In this document: positions 7,286 through 16,297 of the stretch, in pieces
Layout of the letters: each line of letters starts with the position of its first letter
Numbering within the stretch: the first letter of the stretch is position 1
Source of the DNA: Paramagnetospirillum caucaseum
GTDB taxonomy: Bacteria > Pseudomonadota > Alphaproteobacteria > Rhodospirillales > Magnetospirillaceae
Assembly: GCF_000342045.1 (NCBI RefSeq)
Contig: NZ_AONQ01000028.1
Coordinates: forward strand, 1 to 54,370
Length of the DNA: 54,370 nt
Direction: 5' to 3'
Position numbers and translations under genes: made by a program
Notes under the pieces: generated by a model
What the model was told of the DNA's origin: nothing
Databases searched by the model: none
Seen by the model: only the letters and a program-made list of their open reading frames with translations

Positions 7286-8578
7286 TCAGGACGCGATGGC
7301 GCCGAGCGCGCGGATCTGCTGCTCGACTGTGTTATGGGTCGTGATCTTGACCAGCGGCTGGGTGCCGGCGGGCAAGGTCGATAGGTCGAAGTCGGCCACC
7401 AGATTGTTGTAGGTGGTGCCGTAGACGTAGGCGTCCTGAAGCGAGAGCACGCCCTCGACCCAGCCGCCGGCGCCCGAGCCATCACGAGCCATGAACGCCT
7501 TGATGTCGGTGTTGAGGACGCCGGCTCCGGTGAAGCGGTGCAGCAGGGACAGGCGGCCATCGAGCGGCGCGGCGGGCACGGTGAACGGGCTGTCAACCAG
7601 CACCATGTTGGAGGGCGCGGTCAGCTCATAAGCCTTAAACTCGGCAATGGAGGGCGAGGTATTGCCCACTTCATTGTCGGTGATGTCGATGCGATAGTCC
7701 GAGACGGTGTAGGCGTGGGCTGGCACGTCCAATACGCGGGTCTCGCCGTTAGCCCAGCCGGTCTGGACCGGAAAGGTATAGACGGCCTGGTAGGCGGCGC
7801 CGTCCCAGGCCTTCAGGGTGAAGGTCTTCGGCCCGGAATTGCCTGCCGCTGGATGGGTCTGGATTGAGACCCGGCGGATATTTTTCGGACCCGTGAGCTG
7901 AATGCGGAACCATGGGCTCAACTCGGCAGCCTGCCACCAAGTCGCCCCATTACCGTCAAGCGCCTTGTCGGGAGTATAGGACGCACCGTAATTGCTGCTG
8001 GCGGTGACGGTCGCGCCGACGACGATGTCCGCGCTGTAACCGCTCTGATTGCCGTAGGTCTTAGTCACGGCGTCCCAGACGGCTCCGGACTTGGTCGGCA
8101 AATTGTCGGACGGGAAGGTATTGACCCGCGCCCAGTCGGCGAAGGTACCGGCGGCGATGCTGCCCGATATGGACAGCTGGAAGGCGTTGACCATCGCCAT
8201 ATCGCGGGCAATCTGGTCGACACCAGCGCGGTTGGTGAACAGCTCGGCCACCGAGATCCGCTTGTGGGCGCCCCCCACCGCGATGGCCAGCTCGTCGCCA
8301 TCGGCGGCTGCGCCGGCGTGGTCGGGCAGCGCCGGGATGCTGAAGGCGGCGGCAGCCACGGCCTCGGCGATCATGGCGGCGATGGCGTCGCGCACCTGAT
8401 GGAGATTGGCTTCGTCGGGCACACCGCCCCCAGCCACGATGACGGCCAGCAGTTCGTCGGTGACGTCGTTATTCCATCTGGCCGGATCACGGGACGGCGG
8501 GATGCTCCCGTCGGCGGTGCCGTCGGTGAACTTGCCGAGGTGCAGGTACACATCCGTCAAACTGAGGGGATAATCCAT
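7286..8578 (-). CDS. Tail fibre-like protein with discoidin (F5/8 type C) domain
   Basis: A 430-residue protein in the place of the Mu tail fibre. The first 130 residues resemble fibre N-termini that join the baseplate. Residues about 190-315 look like an F5/8 type C or galactose-binding beta-sandwich: SSNYGASYTPDKALDGNGATWW, split here only for description, then WFRIQL, and the YRIDITDN and IAEFKAYEL strands. Such domains bind carbohydrate, so cell-surface sugar recognition is likely. The C-terminal part has more beta structure. Only one fibre gene is present; no invertible alternative is visible. Confidence 0.75.
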   Translation of the reverse strand: MDYPLSLTDVYLHLGKFTDGTADGSIPPSRDPARWNNDVTDELLAVIVAGGGVPDEANLHQVRDAIAAMIAEAVAAAAFSIPALPDHAGAAADGDELAIAVGGAHKRISVAELFTNRAGVDQIARDMAMVNAFQLSISGSIAAGTFADWARVNTFPSDNLPTKSGAVWDAVTKTYGNQSGYSADIVVGATVTASSNYGASYTPDKALDGNGATWWQAAELSPWFRIQLTGPKNIRRVSIQTHPAAGNSGPKTFTLKAWDGAAYQAVYTFPVQTGWANGETRVLDVPAHAYTVSDYRIDITDNEVGNTSPSIAEFKAYELTAPSNMVLVDSPFTVPAAPLDGRLSLLHRFTGAGVLNTDIKAFMARDGSGAGGWVEGVLSLQDAYVYGTTYNNLVADFDLSTLPAGTQPLVKITTHNTVEQQIRALGAIAS

Positions 8579-8588
8579 CGTGTCCTCG

Positions 8589-9170
8589 CTACTCGAATAG
8601 GACCACGGTGCCCGCTGGAGCCAGGCGCCGGATCATGCAGACCAGGGGGTAGTTGCCCCAGGTGGTGAATTTCTCGCCGCAAAAGGACTGGCCGAAGCGA
8701 CGGGGACGGATGGTGCCGGTGGTGCAGCTGACCTTCCAGGTCCACTGCATGTCCTCGGCCCCGAAGGACTCGCCGCAGCGGCGCCGACCGGACCAGCGGG
8801 CGCGGTATTGGGTGATGGTGATGTCGTAGCCGAGCGCCTTGGCCAGCTCGACGAAATAGGCCGGCGACTGGCCGCCGGTGGCGATCATGCGGGCATGGGC
8901 GGCGGCACGGCGCTCGGCGATGGTCTCGGCCCCGCCGGTGCATTCGTCGGGCAGGCCGAGGACGGCCTCCCACTCGGCCAGCAGCAGCAAGGCGGTGGCG
9001 GGCGAGCGCTCGGCCAGGATCTGCTCGAAGGCGGCGTCGATCCGGGCGAACTCGGCGGATTGCGCCGCGACCATTTGTCCGCGCAGGCTGTTTGGATCGC
9101 GCGGCCATGCCCGACCGGGCGGCAACAGGGCCAGCATCAGGCGGGCATAGGTCTCCGTATCGCGGGCCAT
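8589..9170 (-). CDS. Mu gp48-like tail protein (DUF2313)
   Basis: A 193-residue baseplate-region protein of the DUF2313/YmfQ family, which lies between the gpJ-like baseplate protein and the fibre in Mu-like phages. The N-terminal LMLALLPPGRAWPRD stretch and the EWEAVLGLPDEC motif around residue 70 are diagnostic. The C-terminal half contains repeated CG-ESFG/ CGEKF segments. The start ATG overlaps the end of the gp47-like gene, so translation is coupled. Role in the outer baseplate is known for the family only by position. Confidence 0.85.
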   Translation of the reverse strand: MARDTETYARLMLALLPPGRAWPRDPNSLRGQMVAAQSAEFARIDAAFEQILAERSPATALLLLAEWEAVLGLPDECTGGAETIAERRAAAHARMIATGGQSPAYFVELAKALGYDITITQYRARWSGRRRCGESFGAEDMQWTWKVSCTTGTIRPRRFGQSFCGEKFTTWGNYPLVCMIRRLAPAGTVVLFE

Positions 9171-10237
9171 CAGGCGTAATCCTGGAAGGTGATGGAGTTG
9201 ACCAGGGCCATCTCGAAGGCACTCAGCACCGCATCGGCGGCCGGCGCCACGATGCGGTGCTTGATCTCGCCATCGGCGGCGCTGATCGCCGCCGACAGGC
9301 GCGACAGGGCACCCAGCTGGCCGGGCACCGATTCGGCGCGGTACCAGGAGCGGATCGCCACCTCGACCGTGGCGCGGACCTCCGAATTGTTGGGGTATAT
9401 CTGGATGACCAGATCATGGGCGACGGACGTGGGGGGCAGAACGATGCACTCGCTGCACACCGGGGCCACGTCGGGCCGGTCCATATAGGCCTGGACCGCC
9501 GCCACCTCGCCCTCGGTGGGGATCGGCCCGCCCTCGTTGTTGTCGCGGACCACCAGCACGGTGACAAAGCCGCGCCGGGGCGTCGCCTTGTAGACCCAGG
9601 CCCGCGTGATGCCGTCGCAGGCCAAGGCCCATGCCTCGTAATCATCGGCGGCGCCGCCATGGGGCGGGCGGCGCATGCGGGCCAGCAGCCGGGCCAGCAG
9701 GCTGGCGGGCTCCTCCTGATCCGAGCCGCCGGAGATCTCGCCGCTGATGCCCTTGGCGGCAATGCCGGCAATGGGCGAGGCTAGGGCCATGGACAGGCCG
9801 GCATCCTGATTGCCGGCGATTCCGGCGGACACCGCCGTGACGGCCACCTCCATGGTGGCGGTGCTGACCGTCACCTCGGCATCCGTCGTATAATCCCGGC
9901 CGGCGCAACGCAGCACGGTCCCGGCGCCGACCACCACGTTGGCGGCGCCGCTGCGGGTCAGTGTCACGGTGCCGGTGGCGGGCACCGCCGGTTTGCGGTG
10001 GATGCCCCAGTCGGCGGCGATGATCTCCAGCTGATCCGTATCGGCGCTGTTGGGCAGGATCTGATCGGCGATGCGCAGGCCGAAATCGTAGAGGCCGCTG
10101 GCCACCTCGGCGATGACATGGCCGCTGACATTGAGATCGCTGGCCGGCAGCCGGGCATCGGCACCGGGCAGCCGCGTCTCGATGGTGGCGATGTAGCGCT
10201 CCAGCAGCGCCTTGTAGGTGGGGCGGCTAAGCGGCAT
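9170..10237 (-). CDS. Baseplate J-like protein (Mu gp47)
   Basis: A 355-residue baseplate wedge protein of the gpJ/gp47 family. Typical features include the N-terminal RPTYKALLERYIATIETRLP helix, LADQ..-like helix before a beta-rich centre (TGTVTLTRSGAANVVVGAGT), the SGGSDQEEPASLLARLLARM signature near residue 195, and a C-terminal region with GEIKHRIVAPAAD. In Mu-type contractile tails it links the central hub to the fibres. The ATG at 10237 lies 11 bases inside the upstream gp46-like gene, and the stop base is shared with the next gene. Confidence 0.92.
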   Translation of the reverse strand: MPLSRPTYKALLERYIATIETRLPGADARLPASDLNVSGHVIAEVASGLYDFGLRIADQILPNSADTDQLEIIAADWGIHRKPAVPATGTVTLTRSGAANVVVGAGTVLRCAGRDYTTDAEVTVSTATMEVAVTAVSAGIAGNQDAGLSMALASPIAGIAAKGISGEISGGSDQEEPASLLARLLARMRRPPHGGAADDYEAWALACDGITRAWVYKATPRRGFVTVLVVRDNNEGGPIPTEGEVAAVQAYMDRPDVAPVCSECIVLPPTSVAHDLVIQIYPNNSEVRATVEVAIRSWYRAESVPGQLGALSRLSAAISAADGEIKHRIVAPAADAVLSAFEMALVNSITFQDYA

Positions 10238-10700
10238 GTCGGGTCCAGTAATAATCGTAGATGCGGCTCCAGCGGGTGCCGTCGCGGCGGATGATTTCCA
10301 CGGACAGGCCCAGCAGGCCGGGGGCGGTGATTTCGGCGGTAACGGTGACCTGGCGGGCGTATTTGCGCCGCACCATCCAGGCCAGGGCGGTCTCGGCGTA
10401 GGATCTGGCCCGCGCCACCACGCTGGCCAACTGCTTCTCGCGATGCAGCAGCCACAGCCAGGAGCCGATCTCGTCCGACTCGGGGTCTTCATCCTGCTGG
10501 CGATGGGTCAGGCACCAGCCCCGGCGGTCGCCGCTGTTGTCGGGAATCGCGTCGTCGTCACGGGCGCGGCGGTCGGTGAACAGGCTGATGGTCACCGCCG
10601 TCTCCAGCCCGTCGGTCATGACGATGGCGCCGTCCTCGCCCAGGCCCAGGTCACCGGACAGGGTGGCGGGGTCGAAGGTGATCAGCCGGTCAGTCGCCAT
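10227..10700 (-). CDS. Mu gp46-like baseplate protein
   Basis: A 157-residue member of the phage GP46 family, a baseplate component comparable in position to the gp25-like protein of other contractile tails. The segment RRGWCLTHRQQDEDPESDEIGS, in part, and the SWLWLLHREKQL helix are characteristic. It overlaps its neighbours at both ends by about 11 bases, as usual for this compact tail module. No signal or membrane segment. Confidence 0.88.
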   Translation of the reverse strand: MATDRLITFDPATLSGDLGLGEDGAIVMTDGLETAVTISLFTDRRARDDDAIPDNSGDRRGWCLTHRQQDEDPESDEIGSWLWLLHREKQLASVVARARSYAETALAWMVRRKYARQVTVTAEITAPGLLGLSVEIIRRDGTRWSRIYDYYWTRHAA

Positions 10701-11268
10701 GGGGCACCTCCGCCGGGGACACCGCCACCGTCGCCGACGAGACCTCGCCGATGACGTAGTTTGTCACGGTGTAGGAGGCGCCCAGGGACGCCCAGCACCA
10801 GCCATGGCCGTTGCAATCCACGTCCAGGTACTTGGTCGCATGGATGTGCACCCGCTCGCCGGCCAGGCGCAGGGTCTTGGCGGATGCGACGGTGATGTCG
10901 AGCGGGCTGGTGACGGCGATGCCAGTGCGGGTCAGATGGACCTTCTGGCCCTTATCGTCATGGATGGCCACTTCGCCATATTCCAGGCTGATCGTGTACC
11001 GGCGGTCGTAAAGGCGGACCACCACACCGTTAGAGCGCAGCCCCGCCAGAAACAGCATTAACGCCTCGGCGCCGGGATGGGGCCGGGTGGAGATGCCGTA
11101 ATCCAGGACGTAATCCCGTTCGCCCAATACCTCGTCGTCGATGCCCTTGATGCCAGCCCGCATGAGGCCGCCATCGGCCTCCAACGCCGCCAGCACGCCG
11201 CGCCCGACCATCATGGCCAAGCGGTCGCGCAGCGGCTGGAGAGCGGCGGCGATCAGGCGTCTCACCAT
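10690..11268 (-). CDS. Mu gp45-like baseplate spike protein
   Basis: A 192-residue homologue of Mu gp45 (V), the trimeric membrane-piercing spike under the tail tube. The N-terminus (RRLIAAALQPLRDRL), the GERDYVLDYGISTRPHPGAEAL segment around residues 50-70, and a repetitive beta-rich second half with VHIHATKYLDVD fit the family, whose C-terminal beta-helix often binds metal through histidines. The ATG at 11268 overlaps the end of the gpP-like gene. Identification relies on motif and position. Confidence 0.87.
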   Translation of the reverse strand: MVRRLIAAALQPLRDRLAMMVGRGVLAALEADGGLMRAGIKGIDDEVLGERDYVLDYGISTRPHPGAEALMLFLAGLRSNGVVVRLYDRRYTISLEYGEVAIHDDKGQKVHLTRTGIAVTSPLDITVASAKTLRLAGERVHIHATKYLDVDCNGHGWCWASLGASYTVTNYVIGEVSSATVAVSPAEVPHGD

Positions 11269-12311
11269 GTCACCGCCCCCTGCTCTTTTTGCGCCAGCAG
11301 GTCGAAGGCGCCGGGGCCGACCAGGGACAGCCTGGCGATGGTGCCACCCTGCTCGTCCAGGGTGCGCTCGACGCTGGCGATCAGGCGGTCGCCTTCGATC
11401 TGGAGGCTGGGCGCGGACACCGGAACCAGCCTGTTGGGGCGCCACAGCCCGGTGGCGTGGCGCCAGCCCTGGACGGTGATCTCCACCGTCTCGGCCTTGG
11501 CCTTGGCGATCTTGGCATCCCATGCCGCCTGCTGCGCGGCGGTAATGCCGTCGGCTAGATCGTCGGCCATGCGGGCGGTGGGACGGTAACGGCGGATGCC
11601 GGCATCATGGGCGGTGCCCTTGGTGCCGGCATTGGCGTTGGCGTCGCCCCACAGATTGGTCTGGGAATAGACGGTGTAATCGCGATGGCGACCGATGCGG
11701 CTGTCCTTGGCTTTCCCCGCCTTGATGTTGACGCCCTCGACCAGTCGGGTGGAGATGCGCCCCGGCTGGCCCGGCCCCAGCACCAGCACACCGCGGCCAT
11801 CGGAATAGGGAAGGATGCCGCGCGCCGCACACAGGCGCTGGATGGCGGCCAGGGACTTCTCCCCCTTCTGCAGGGTGAATCCGGCAAAGGCCTTGCCCGG
11901 ATCGGCGCCGGGCGCCACCTCGACGGCGATCCCAAAGGGGGCGCAGATCTCGCGGACGATGTCGGCCAGCCCCCGGTCCTTCCATTCGCCGGGAGCAAGC
12001 ATGGTGGAGCAATCCACCAGATCGGCGGTGGCGTCGCGCCCCGTCACCCCGATGGTGTGGGTGCCGGCGGAGATCTCGCGCGCCACCTCGTCCACATGGC
12101 CCTTGATGACGGTGTCGTCGCCGATCCGCAGCTCGACCGCGTCCTCCTTGTGGATAGGACGCTGGGCCGCGCCCGGCCACTTTTCGGTCAGCGCAATGGT
12201 GAATCCGCCGGCGATGGCGTCCATGCCGGTGCGGATGGAGTTGATGGCGGTCCAGCCGCCGTACTCCACCCCAGCCACCCGCAGAGTGACCATGTCGCGC
12301 GGGTCAATCAT
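11262..12311 (-). CDS. Tail hub protein gpP-like (Mu gp44)
   Basis: A 349-residue late-control/hub protein of the gpP family, forming the central baseplate hub of contractile tails. The N-terminal VTLRVAGVEYGGWTAINSIRT, the GHVDEVAREISAGTHTIGVTGRDATADLVDC stretch (family hallmark GRD.T.DLVD), and LAAIQRLCAARGILPYSDGRG are typical. The real ATG at 12311 lies just inside the end of the upstream gene; the same frame is open further but in non-conserved sequence. Overlaps on both sides indicate coupling. Confidence 0.9.
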   Translation of the reverse strand: MIDPRDMVTLRVAGVEYGGWTAINSIRTGMDAIAGGFTIALTEKWPGAAQRPIHKEDAVELRIGDDTVIKGHVDEVAREISAGTHTIGVTGRDATADLVDCSTMLAPGEWKDRGLADIVREICAPFGIAVEVAPGADPGKAFAGFTLQKGEKSLAAIQRLCAARGILPYSDGRGVLVLGPGQPGRISTRLVEGVNIKAGKAKDSRIGRHRDYTVYSQTNLWGDANANAGTKGTAHDAGIRRYRPTARMADDLADGITAAQQAAWDAKIAKAKAETVEITVQGWRHATGLWRPNRLVPVSAPSLQIEGDRLIASVERTLDEQGGTIARLSLVGPGAFDLLAQKEQGAVTW

Positions 12312-13500
12312 TGAGCACCTCGATGGTGGCCCCGGCGGGGACGAACAGCGGGTGCCAGATCCGGGCGCGGTTGCGGGCCACCAGCTCGGCGGCACGGGTG
12401 GCATCGCCCAGTTCGCGATAGGCCAGCAGCACCGACGGCATGGACTCGGCCATCTCGATCAACCGCACGCTGGCCAGGGTACCCGCCTTGTCGGTCAAGG
12501 CCCTGACCGTCGCCGCCCGCAGATCGGTCAGTGCCGCGAACACCTTGCCGGTGGCGCCGTCGTCGATACGGGCGGCGTCCAGCAGTTTGACGGCATGATC
12601 GCGGGCGGCGATGGCATCGTCGCGACTGGAATAACCGGCGGATGCCGCCACCGCCGCCGCGCCGATGGCGGCTGAGCGCCGCACCAGCAGATCCAGGGCC
12701 GCCCGGTTGGTATCCTGGCGCGCCGAGGCCGACGTGGTCTTGATGGCACCGATTCCGCCGGAGATCAGGGACAGGGCCGACAGGGACGAGGACGCGGTAC
12801 CGGAACCGCCGGATGCCAGGCCACCAAACAGGGCGGCCAGACGAGCGGCCAAGCTGCGGGCATCGCGGATCAGATCCAGAGGGCCTGCACCGATGGCGCT
12901 GGTGGTGAGGATGACGCCCTCGACGGTGCGCATCACATGGCGGAGCGCCCCCATGGATTCGGAGATTACTCCCGCCACATTGAGCAAGGCCTGGGCGGCG
13001 TCGCTTTCCAGCAGGTCGAGGCCGCCGGTGTCGAAATTCCGGTCGAAATCCTCGGCGACGGCAACCTGGGCGGCATCCACCGCATCGGCGGCGGCCGTGG
13101 CGCTGATGGCGGTTTCGGTGGGATACCTGTTCTCGCCCTCTTCGACGAACACCAGGGTGAAGCGGGCCATGCCGCCTTCACGGGTGCTTTCCTGGATGCG
13201 GGCCGGCGGCTTCAAGACCACCGTCTTTTCCCCCATGGTGGGATGCACCAATGTGCCGGGGCCGCCCTCCTTGATGGCCTTGATCAGCGCGTCGCGGGCG
13301 ACCATGTAATCGGCGCCCAGCACATAGCCCACCACCTCGAACTCATCGGGGCCGAGGCCCAGATCCTCGGACCAGCCACCCCGACGCTGGGGGTATTTAT
13401 GCACCACCACCATGGGGTCGAAGGTGGTGTTGGCGTCGGTCCAATAGAATTCGGCACCACGCCAGGACGCCTTGCGCAGAGTGTCTTTCCAGCCCATCAC
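12304..13500 (-). CDS. DNA circularisation/tail protein N (Mu gp43)
   Basis: A 398-residue homologue of Mu gpN, a tail/baseplate protein whose N-terminal domain is also called the DNA circularisation domain. The N-terminus GWKDTLRKASWRGAEFYW and the KYPQRRGGWSEDLGLGPDEFEV motif near residue 45 are clear. The central part is helical and alanine-rich; the C-terminal end VLND is preceded by a LVARNRARIWHPLFVPAGATI-like segment common to the family, quoted in part. Two adjacent ATG codons begin the frame; either could be used. Confidence 0.88.
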   Translation of the reverse strand: MMGWKDTLRKASWRGAEFYWTDANTTFDPMVVVHKYPQRRGGWSEDLGLGPDEFEVVGYVLGADYMVARDALIKAIKEGGPGTLVHPTMGEKTVVLKPPARIQESTREGGMARFTLVFVEEGENRYPTETAISATAAADAVDAAQVAVAEDFDRNFDTGGLDLLESDAAQALLNVAGVISESMGALRHVMRTVEGVILTTSAIGAGPLDLIRDARSLAARLAALFGGLASGGSGTASSSLSALSLISGGIGAIKTTSASARQDTNRAALDLLVRRSAAIGAAAVAASAGYSSRDDAIAARDHAVKLLDAARIDDGATGKVFAALTDLRAATVRALTDKAGTLASVRLIEMAESMPSVLLAYRELGDATRAAELVARNRARIWHPLFVPAGATIEVLND

Positions 13501-15422
13501 GGCCCCAGCACGGTATAGCCGAGGTCGACGTCCAGGCCGGACGAGGACGACAGATTGGTGGCCCTGGCCGTCACGCCGGGCGGCAGATCGAGGCGCAGCG
13601 CCACGGTGCTTTCCACCTTGGTGGGTTCGGAGGCCCGCTCCTTCTCGCCGGCCAGCCAGTCGTAGAGGCGATTGGCGATGGTCTCGCCGCCCATGCCCCC
13701 GGCCTGCGCCCCGGCCAAGCCGCCGGCCAGGGTGCCGACGCCGGGCAGCGCCATGGAGCCGAGGGCGCCGCCGCCCATTGCACCGAGCAGGCTGCCGGCG
13801 GTGCGGCCCACGGCGCCGATGGCCGAGCGCTTGTCACCGTCGAGGTAGGAATCGATGGCGTCATAGGCCCCCAGGCCCACGGTGACCAGCGGTGCGGCAT
13901 GCCGCCCGATGGCACTGGCGATGCCGGCGCCGCGCGACGCGATGCGCGACAGCAGCCCCTTGGAGCCAGCGGCGGCCGATGCGGCAGCCGTGGCGGGCGC
14001 GCCAGCCTGCCCCGCCCCTTGGCCGATCACCGGGGCGCCGCCCAAGGCCCCGCCCGGCCAGTTCATGACGATGACCTGTATGGGGGCGCCACCGGCGATC
14101 CCCCCGGCCCCTCCAGCCGCCGCGCCCGCGATGCCGCCCCTGCCGCCCTTGACGAAGCGCATGGTGTCGGCGGTCCAGCGGACAGCATCGAACCCCTTCT
14201 TGACGGCGATCACCCCGGCCACGGCGATGGCACCGTATTTCAGCGCCGTCATGGTTGATTGCAGTTGCTCCGGCTGCAGCTTGCCGATGGCGTCGGCCAG
14301 TTCCCCCACCGGCCCCGCCAGATTGGTATCGGCGAACTGCTTGGCCGCCGTGGTCAAGGCGATCATGGAAGCGTTGATGTTTTTCGAATTGGCGCGGAGC
14401 GCATCGGCCTTGGTGGTGACACCGTCCGCCGCCACGCCCATGAACTCGTCAATGCTCTTCAGGCCGCCGGTGTTCTTGAATTCGGTGATACCGGCGTTGA
14501 AGGCACGCATGGCTTCGGCGTCGAAGATGGTGGAGAGCTTTGACACGTCGCCCTTGGACTTGGTGATCAGCTCCTTGTAGAGATCCACCGCCGAGCGCAT
14601 GCGCTTGGGGTCTTCGGGGTCCATGACGCGGATGCCGACGGCTTTGAGCTTCTTCAGCTTTTCGGCATCGCCAAAGGTGCGCATCATCGCCTCGAAGGCG
14701 GTGGCGGCCTGTTCCGAACCACCGACGCCCTTGCGGATCATCTGGATGGTCGCGTCCACTTCCATGGCGGCCTGCGGGCCGCTGCGCCCCATGGCGCCGT
14801 AGGCCGCCGCCAGGCGTTCGCCCTGGGTGGACAGATCCTTGAAGGTCATGGCACCGGCCTTGCCGGCGTTGATGGAATGGTCGATGGCGGCCAGGACGCC
14901 TTCCGGCGTCTTGATGTTGAATTTTTCGGACAGTTGCGCCGCCCAGGCGCCGACATCCTTGCCCTCGGCCTTGGTGGCGCGCATGGCCAGACCCATGTTG
15001 CGCAGATTGGCCATGGCGAAATCCAGGTCGCCGGTCTTCTCGACGATGGCGTCGACCGCATCCAGCAACTGGGCCGGATCGAGGCGGATATCGGGGGCCT
15101 GGGCGATGGCGAACACCTGCTTTTTCAGCGCGTCCATCGCCTCCGCCGACTTGCCGGCGGTGATGCCCATGTAGTTCATGCGCTCTTGCAGATCGCCGGT
15201 GAACTTGACGGCCCCGACGCCCGCCGCGCCCGACAGCAGGGCGGTGTAGCGGTTGGCCAGGCCGTCCACGGCGCGGCCCGCCACGCCCATGGAGCGCGAC
15301 AGCGCGCCCATATGGGCCTCGCCACGGGTGGACAGGCGCTGAAAGCCCTTCTCCAGCTCGTCCACCTTGTGGGCGGCATCGCCTTTGACGTAGAGCCCGA
15401 GATATGCGGCCAGATCGCCCAT
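13497..15422 (-). CDS. Tail tape measure protein (Mu gp42-like)
   Basis: A 641-residue tape measure protein that would fix tail length and sit inside the tube. The first 400 residues are the phage tail tape measure domain of P2/Mu type: repeated long helices with GITAGKSAEAMDALKKQVF and the FDAEAMRAFNAGI motif. Residues 400-600 include glycine/alanine-rich hydrophobic stretches that could be membrane-active during DNA ejection. The start follows directly after the frameshifted chaperone product, the usual order chaperone-tape measure. The product is shorter than many P2-type tape measures, implying a fairly short tail. Confidence 0.92.
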   Translation of the reverse strand: MGDLAAYLGLYVKGDAAHKVDELEKGFQRLSTRGEAHMGALSRSMGVAGRAVDGLANRYTALLSGAAGVGAVKFTGDLQERMNYMGITAGKSAEAMDALKKQVFAIAQAPDIRLDPAQLLDAVDAIVEKTGDLDFAMANLRNMGLAMRATKAEGKDVGAWAAQLSEKFNIKTPEGVLAAIDHSINAGKAGAMTFKDLSTQGERLAAAYGAMGRSGPQAAMEVDATIQMIRKGVGGSEQAATAFEAMMRTFGDAEKLKKLKAVGIRVMDPEDPKRMRSAVDLYKELITKSKGDVSKLSTIFDAEAMRAFNAGITEFKNTGGLKSIDEFMGVAADGVTTKADALRANSKNINASMIALTTAAKQFADTNLAGPVGELADAIGKLQPEQLQSTMTALKYGAIAVAGVIAVKKGFDAVRWTADTMRFVKGGRGGIAGAAAGGAGGIAGGAPIQVIVMNWPGGALGGAPVIGQGAGQAGAPATAAASAAAGSKGLLSRIASRGAGIASAIGRHAAPLVTVGLGAYDAIDSYLDGDKRSAIGAVGRTAGSLLGAMGGGALGSMALPGVGTLAGGLAGAQAGGMGGETIANRLYDWLAGEKERASEPTKVESTVALRLDLPPGVTARATNLSSSSGLDVDLGYTVLGP

Positions 15423-15563
15423 TTACTTCGCTACCTTGGTAACCAGCCGTGTGACGGCCCGAATCGACATGGCCATCACGTCGGCCCGCGTACAGCCGAT
15501 CCGGCCCGGCAGGAACAGGGCCAGATCGGCGAACAGATCACGATGGCGGAGCACCTCGCCCCC
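15423..15563 (-). CDS. Tail-assembly chaperone extension reached by -2 frameshift
   Basis: In a different frame from the preceding chaperone gene, this segment encodes a well-formed sequence (EVLRHRDLFADLALFLPG, then TRADVMAMSIRAV) with no start codon. It begins at the run GGGGG (complement of 15559-15563) read in the first frame as CGG GGG CGA. A glycine tRNA can slip back two bases onto GGG and continue. In Mu itself the corresponding genes are expressed by a -2 frameshift, so this is the expected arrangement. The longer product would be made as a minor species with the short one. Confidence 0.75.
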   Translation of the reverse strand, partial: GGEVLRHRDLFADLALFLPGRIGCTRADVMAMSIRAVTRLVTKVAK

Positions 15564-15921
15564 GCTCGGACATCCGGTCCAGGGCCTCCTGCCCGGCCTT
15601 GTCCATGGTCTCGGCCGCCTGCTGGATCGCCAGGAAGTCCTCCGGTGCCAACCTGAAGAACATGGGCACGTCCAGCGGGCCGTCCATGACGGTGCCGCCC
15701 GCATCCTCCAGCCGTTTGATCTGACGGCGCAGCAGATGCAGGCCGGACAGGGTCGGGCTGACCACCAGGTGGTATTGCCCGTCGGGACCGAGAACGCATT
15801 TCTCGGAATCCTCGCCGGCACCGACGATGTCGGCGGTGCCCAGCTCGCGCAGGATGGCGATGACGGCGGTGCGCTCGCCGAATTTGCTGCCGGTGGGCAG
15901 GGGGACCTTGATCTCGGCCAT
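15538..15921 (-). CDS. Tail-assembly chaperone (Mu gp41-like)
   Basis: A 127-residue protein of the gp41 family, made before the tape measure protein and thought to coat it during assembly. MAEIKVPLPTG and the CVLGPDGQYHLVVSPTLSGL block are typical. The frame stops shortly after a G-rich slippery site (CGG GGG CGA), and the -2 frame continues into the extension at 15423-15563. The ATG at 15921 follows the tube gene directly. Confidence 0.85.
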   Translation of the reverse strand: MAEIKVPLPTGSKFGERTAVIAILRELGTADIVGAGEDSEKCVLGPDGQYHLVVSPTLSGLHLLRRQIKRLEDAGGTVMDGPLDVPMFFRLAPEDFLAIQQAAETMDKAGQEALDRMSERGRGAPPS

Positions 15922-15922
15922 G

Positions 15923-16285
15923 TCAGATCTCCTCCGGGATGGCCGACGCCGAGCCGATCTCCACCTCCACCTCGCCATCGCCCGAGCCCCATTTTGGGGT
16001 CGTCAGGGTGCAGGCGTCGCGGAAGATGAACACCTGACCGGTGTTCATGGTGGCGATCACCGTGGCGTCGGCGAAGGCGAAGTCGCTCAGGCGTTCGCCC
16101 GCCGCCAGTTGCCCCTTGGCCTTCAGCACGCCGGGCGCCGTCTCCTCGGTGACGCCGTTGATGACGCCGCCGGCGCCCACATGGACCTTGCGATTGACGC
16201 CGCCGGGGTCAAGCTCGACCTTGGGCAGCAGGCGCAGAACCGCGCCGTTCTTGGTGACGGTCGCCTGACCCGCCAGTTTCGTCAT
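15923..16285 (-). CDS. Tail tube protein (Mu gp40-like, gpM)
   Basis: A 120-residue tail tube protein of the Mu family. The N-terminus AGQATVTKNGAVLRLLPKV, the GGVNRKVHVGAGGVINGVTEE segment, and SDFAFADATVIATMNTGQVF are characteristic of the Mu tube. It stacks as hexamers to form the inner tube within the sheath. It starts 12 bases after the sheath stop and is followed immediately by the chaperone gene. The end is acidic. Confidence 0.9.
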   Translation of the reverse strand: MTKLAGQATVTKNGAVLRLLPKVELDPGGVNRKVHVGAGGVINGVTEETAPGVLKAKGQLAAGERLSDFAFADATVIATMNTGQVFIFRDACTLTTPKWGSGDGEVEVEIGSASAIPEEI

Positions 16286-16297
16286 GATACTGCCCCC

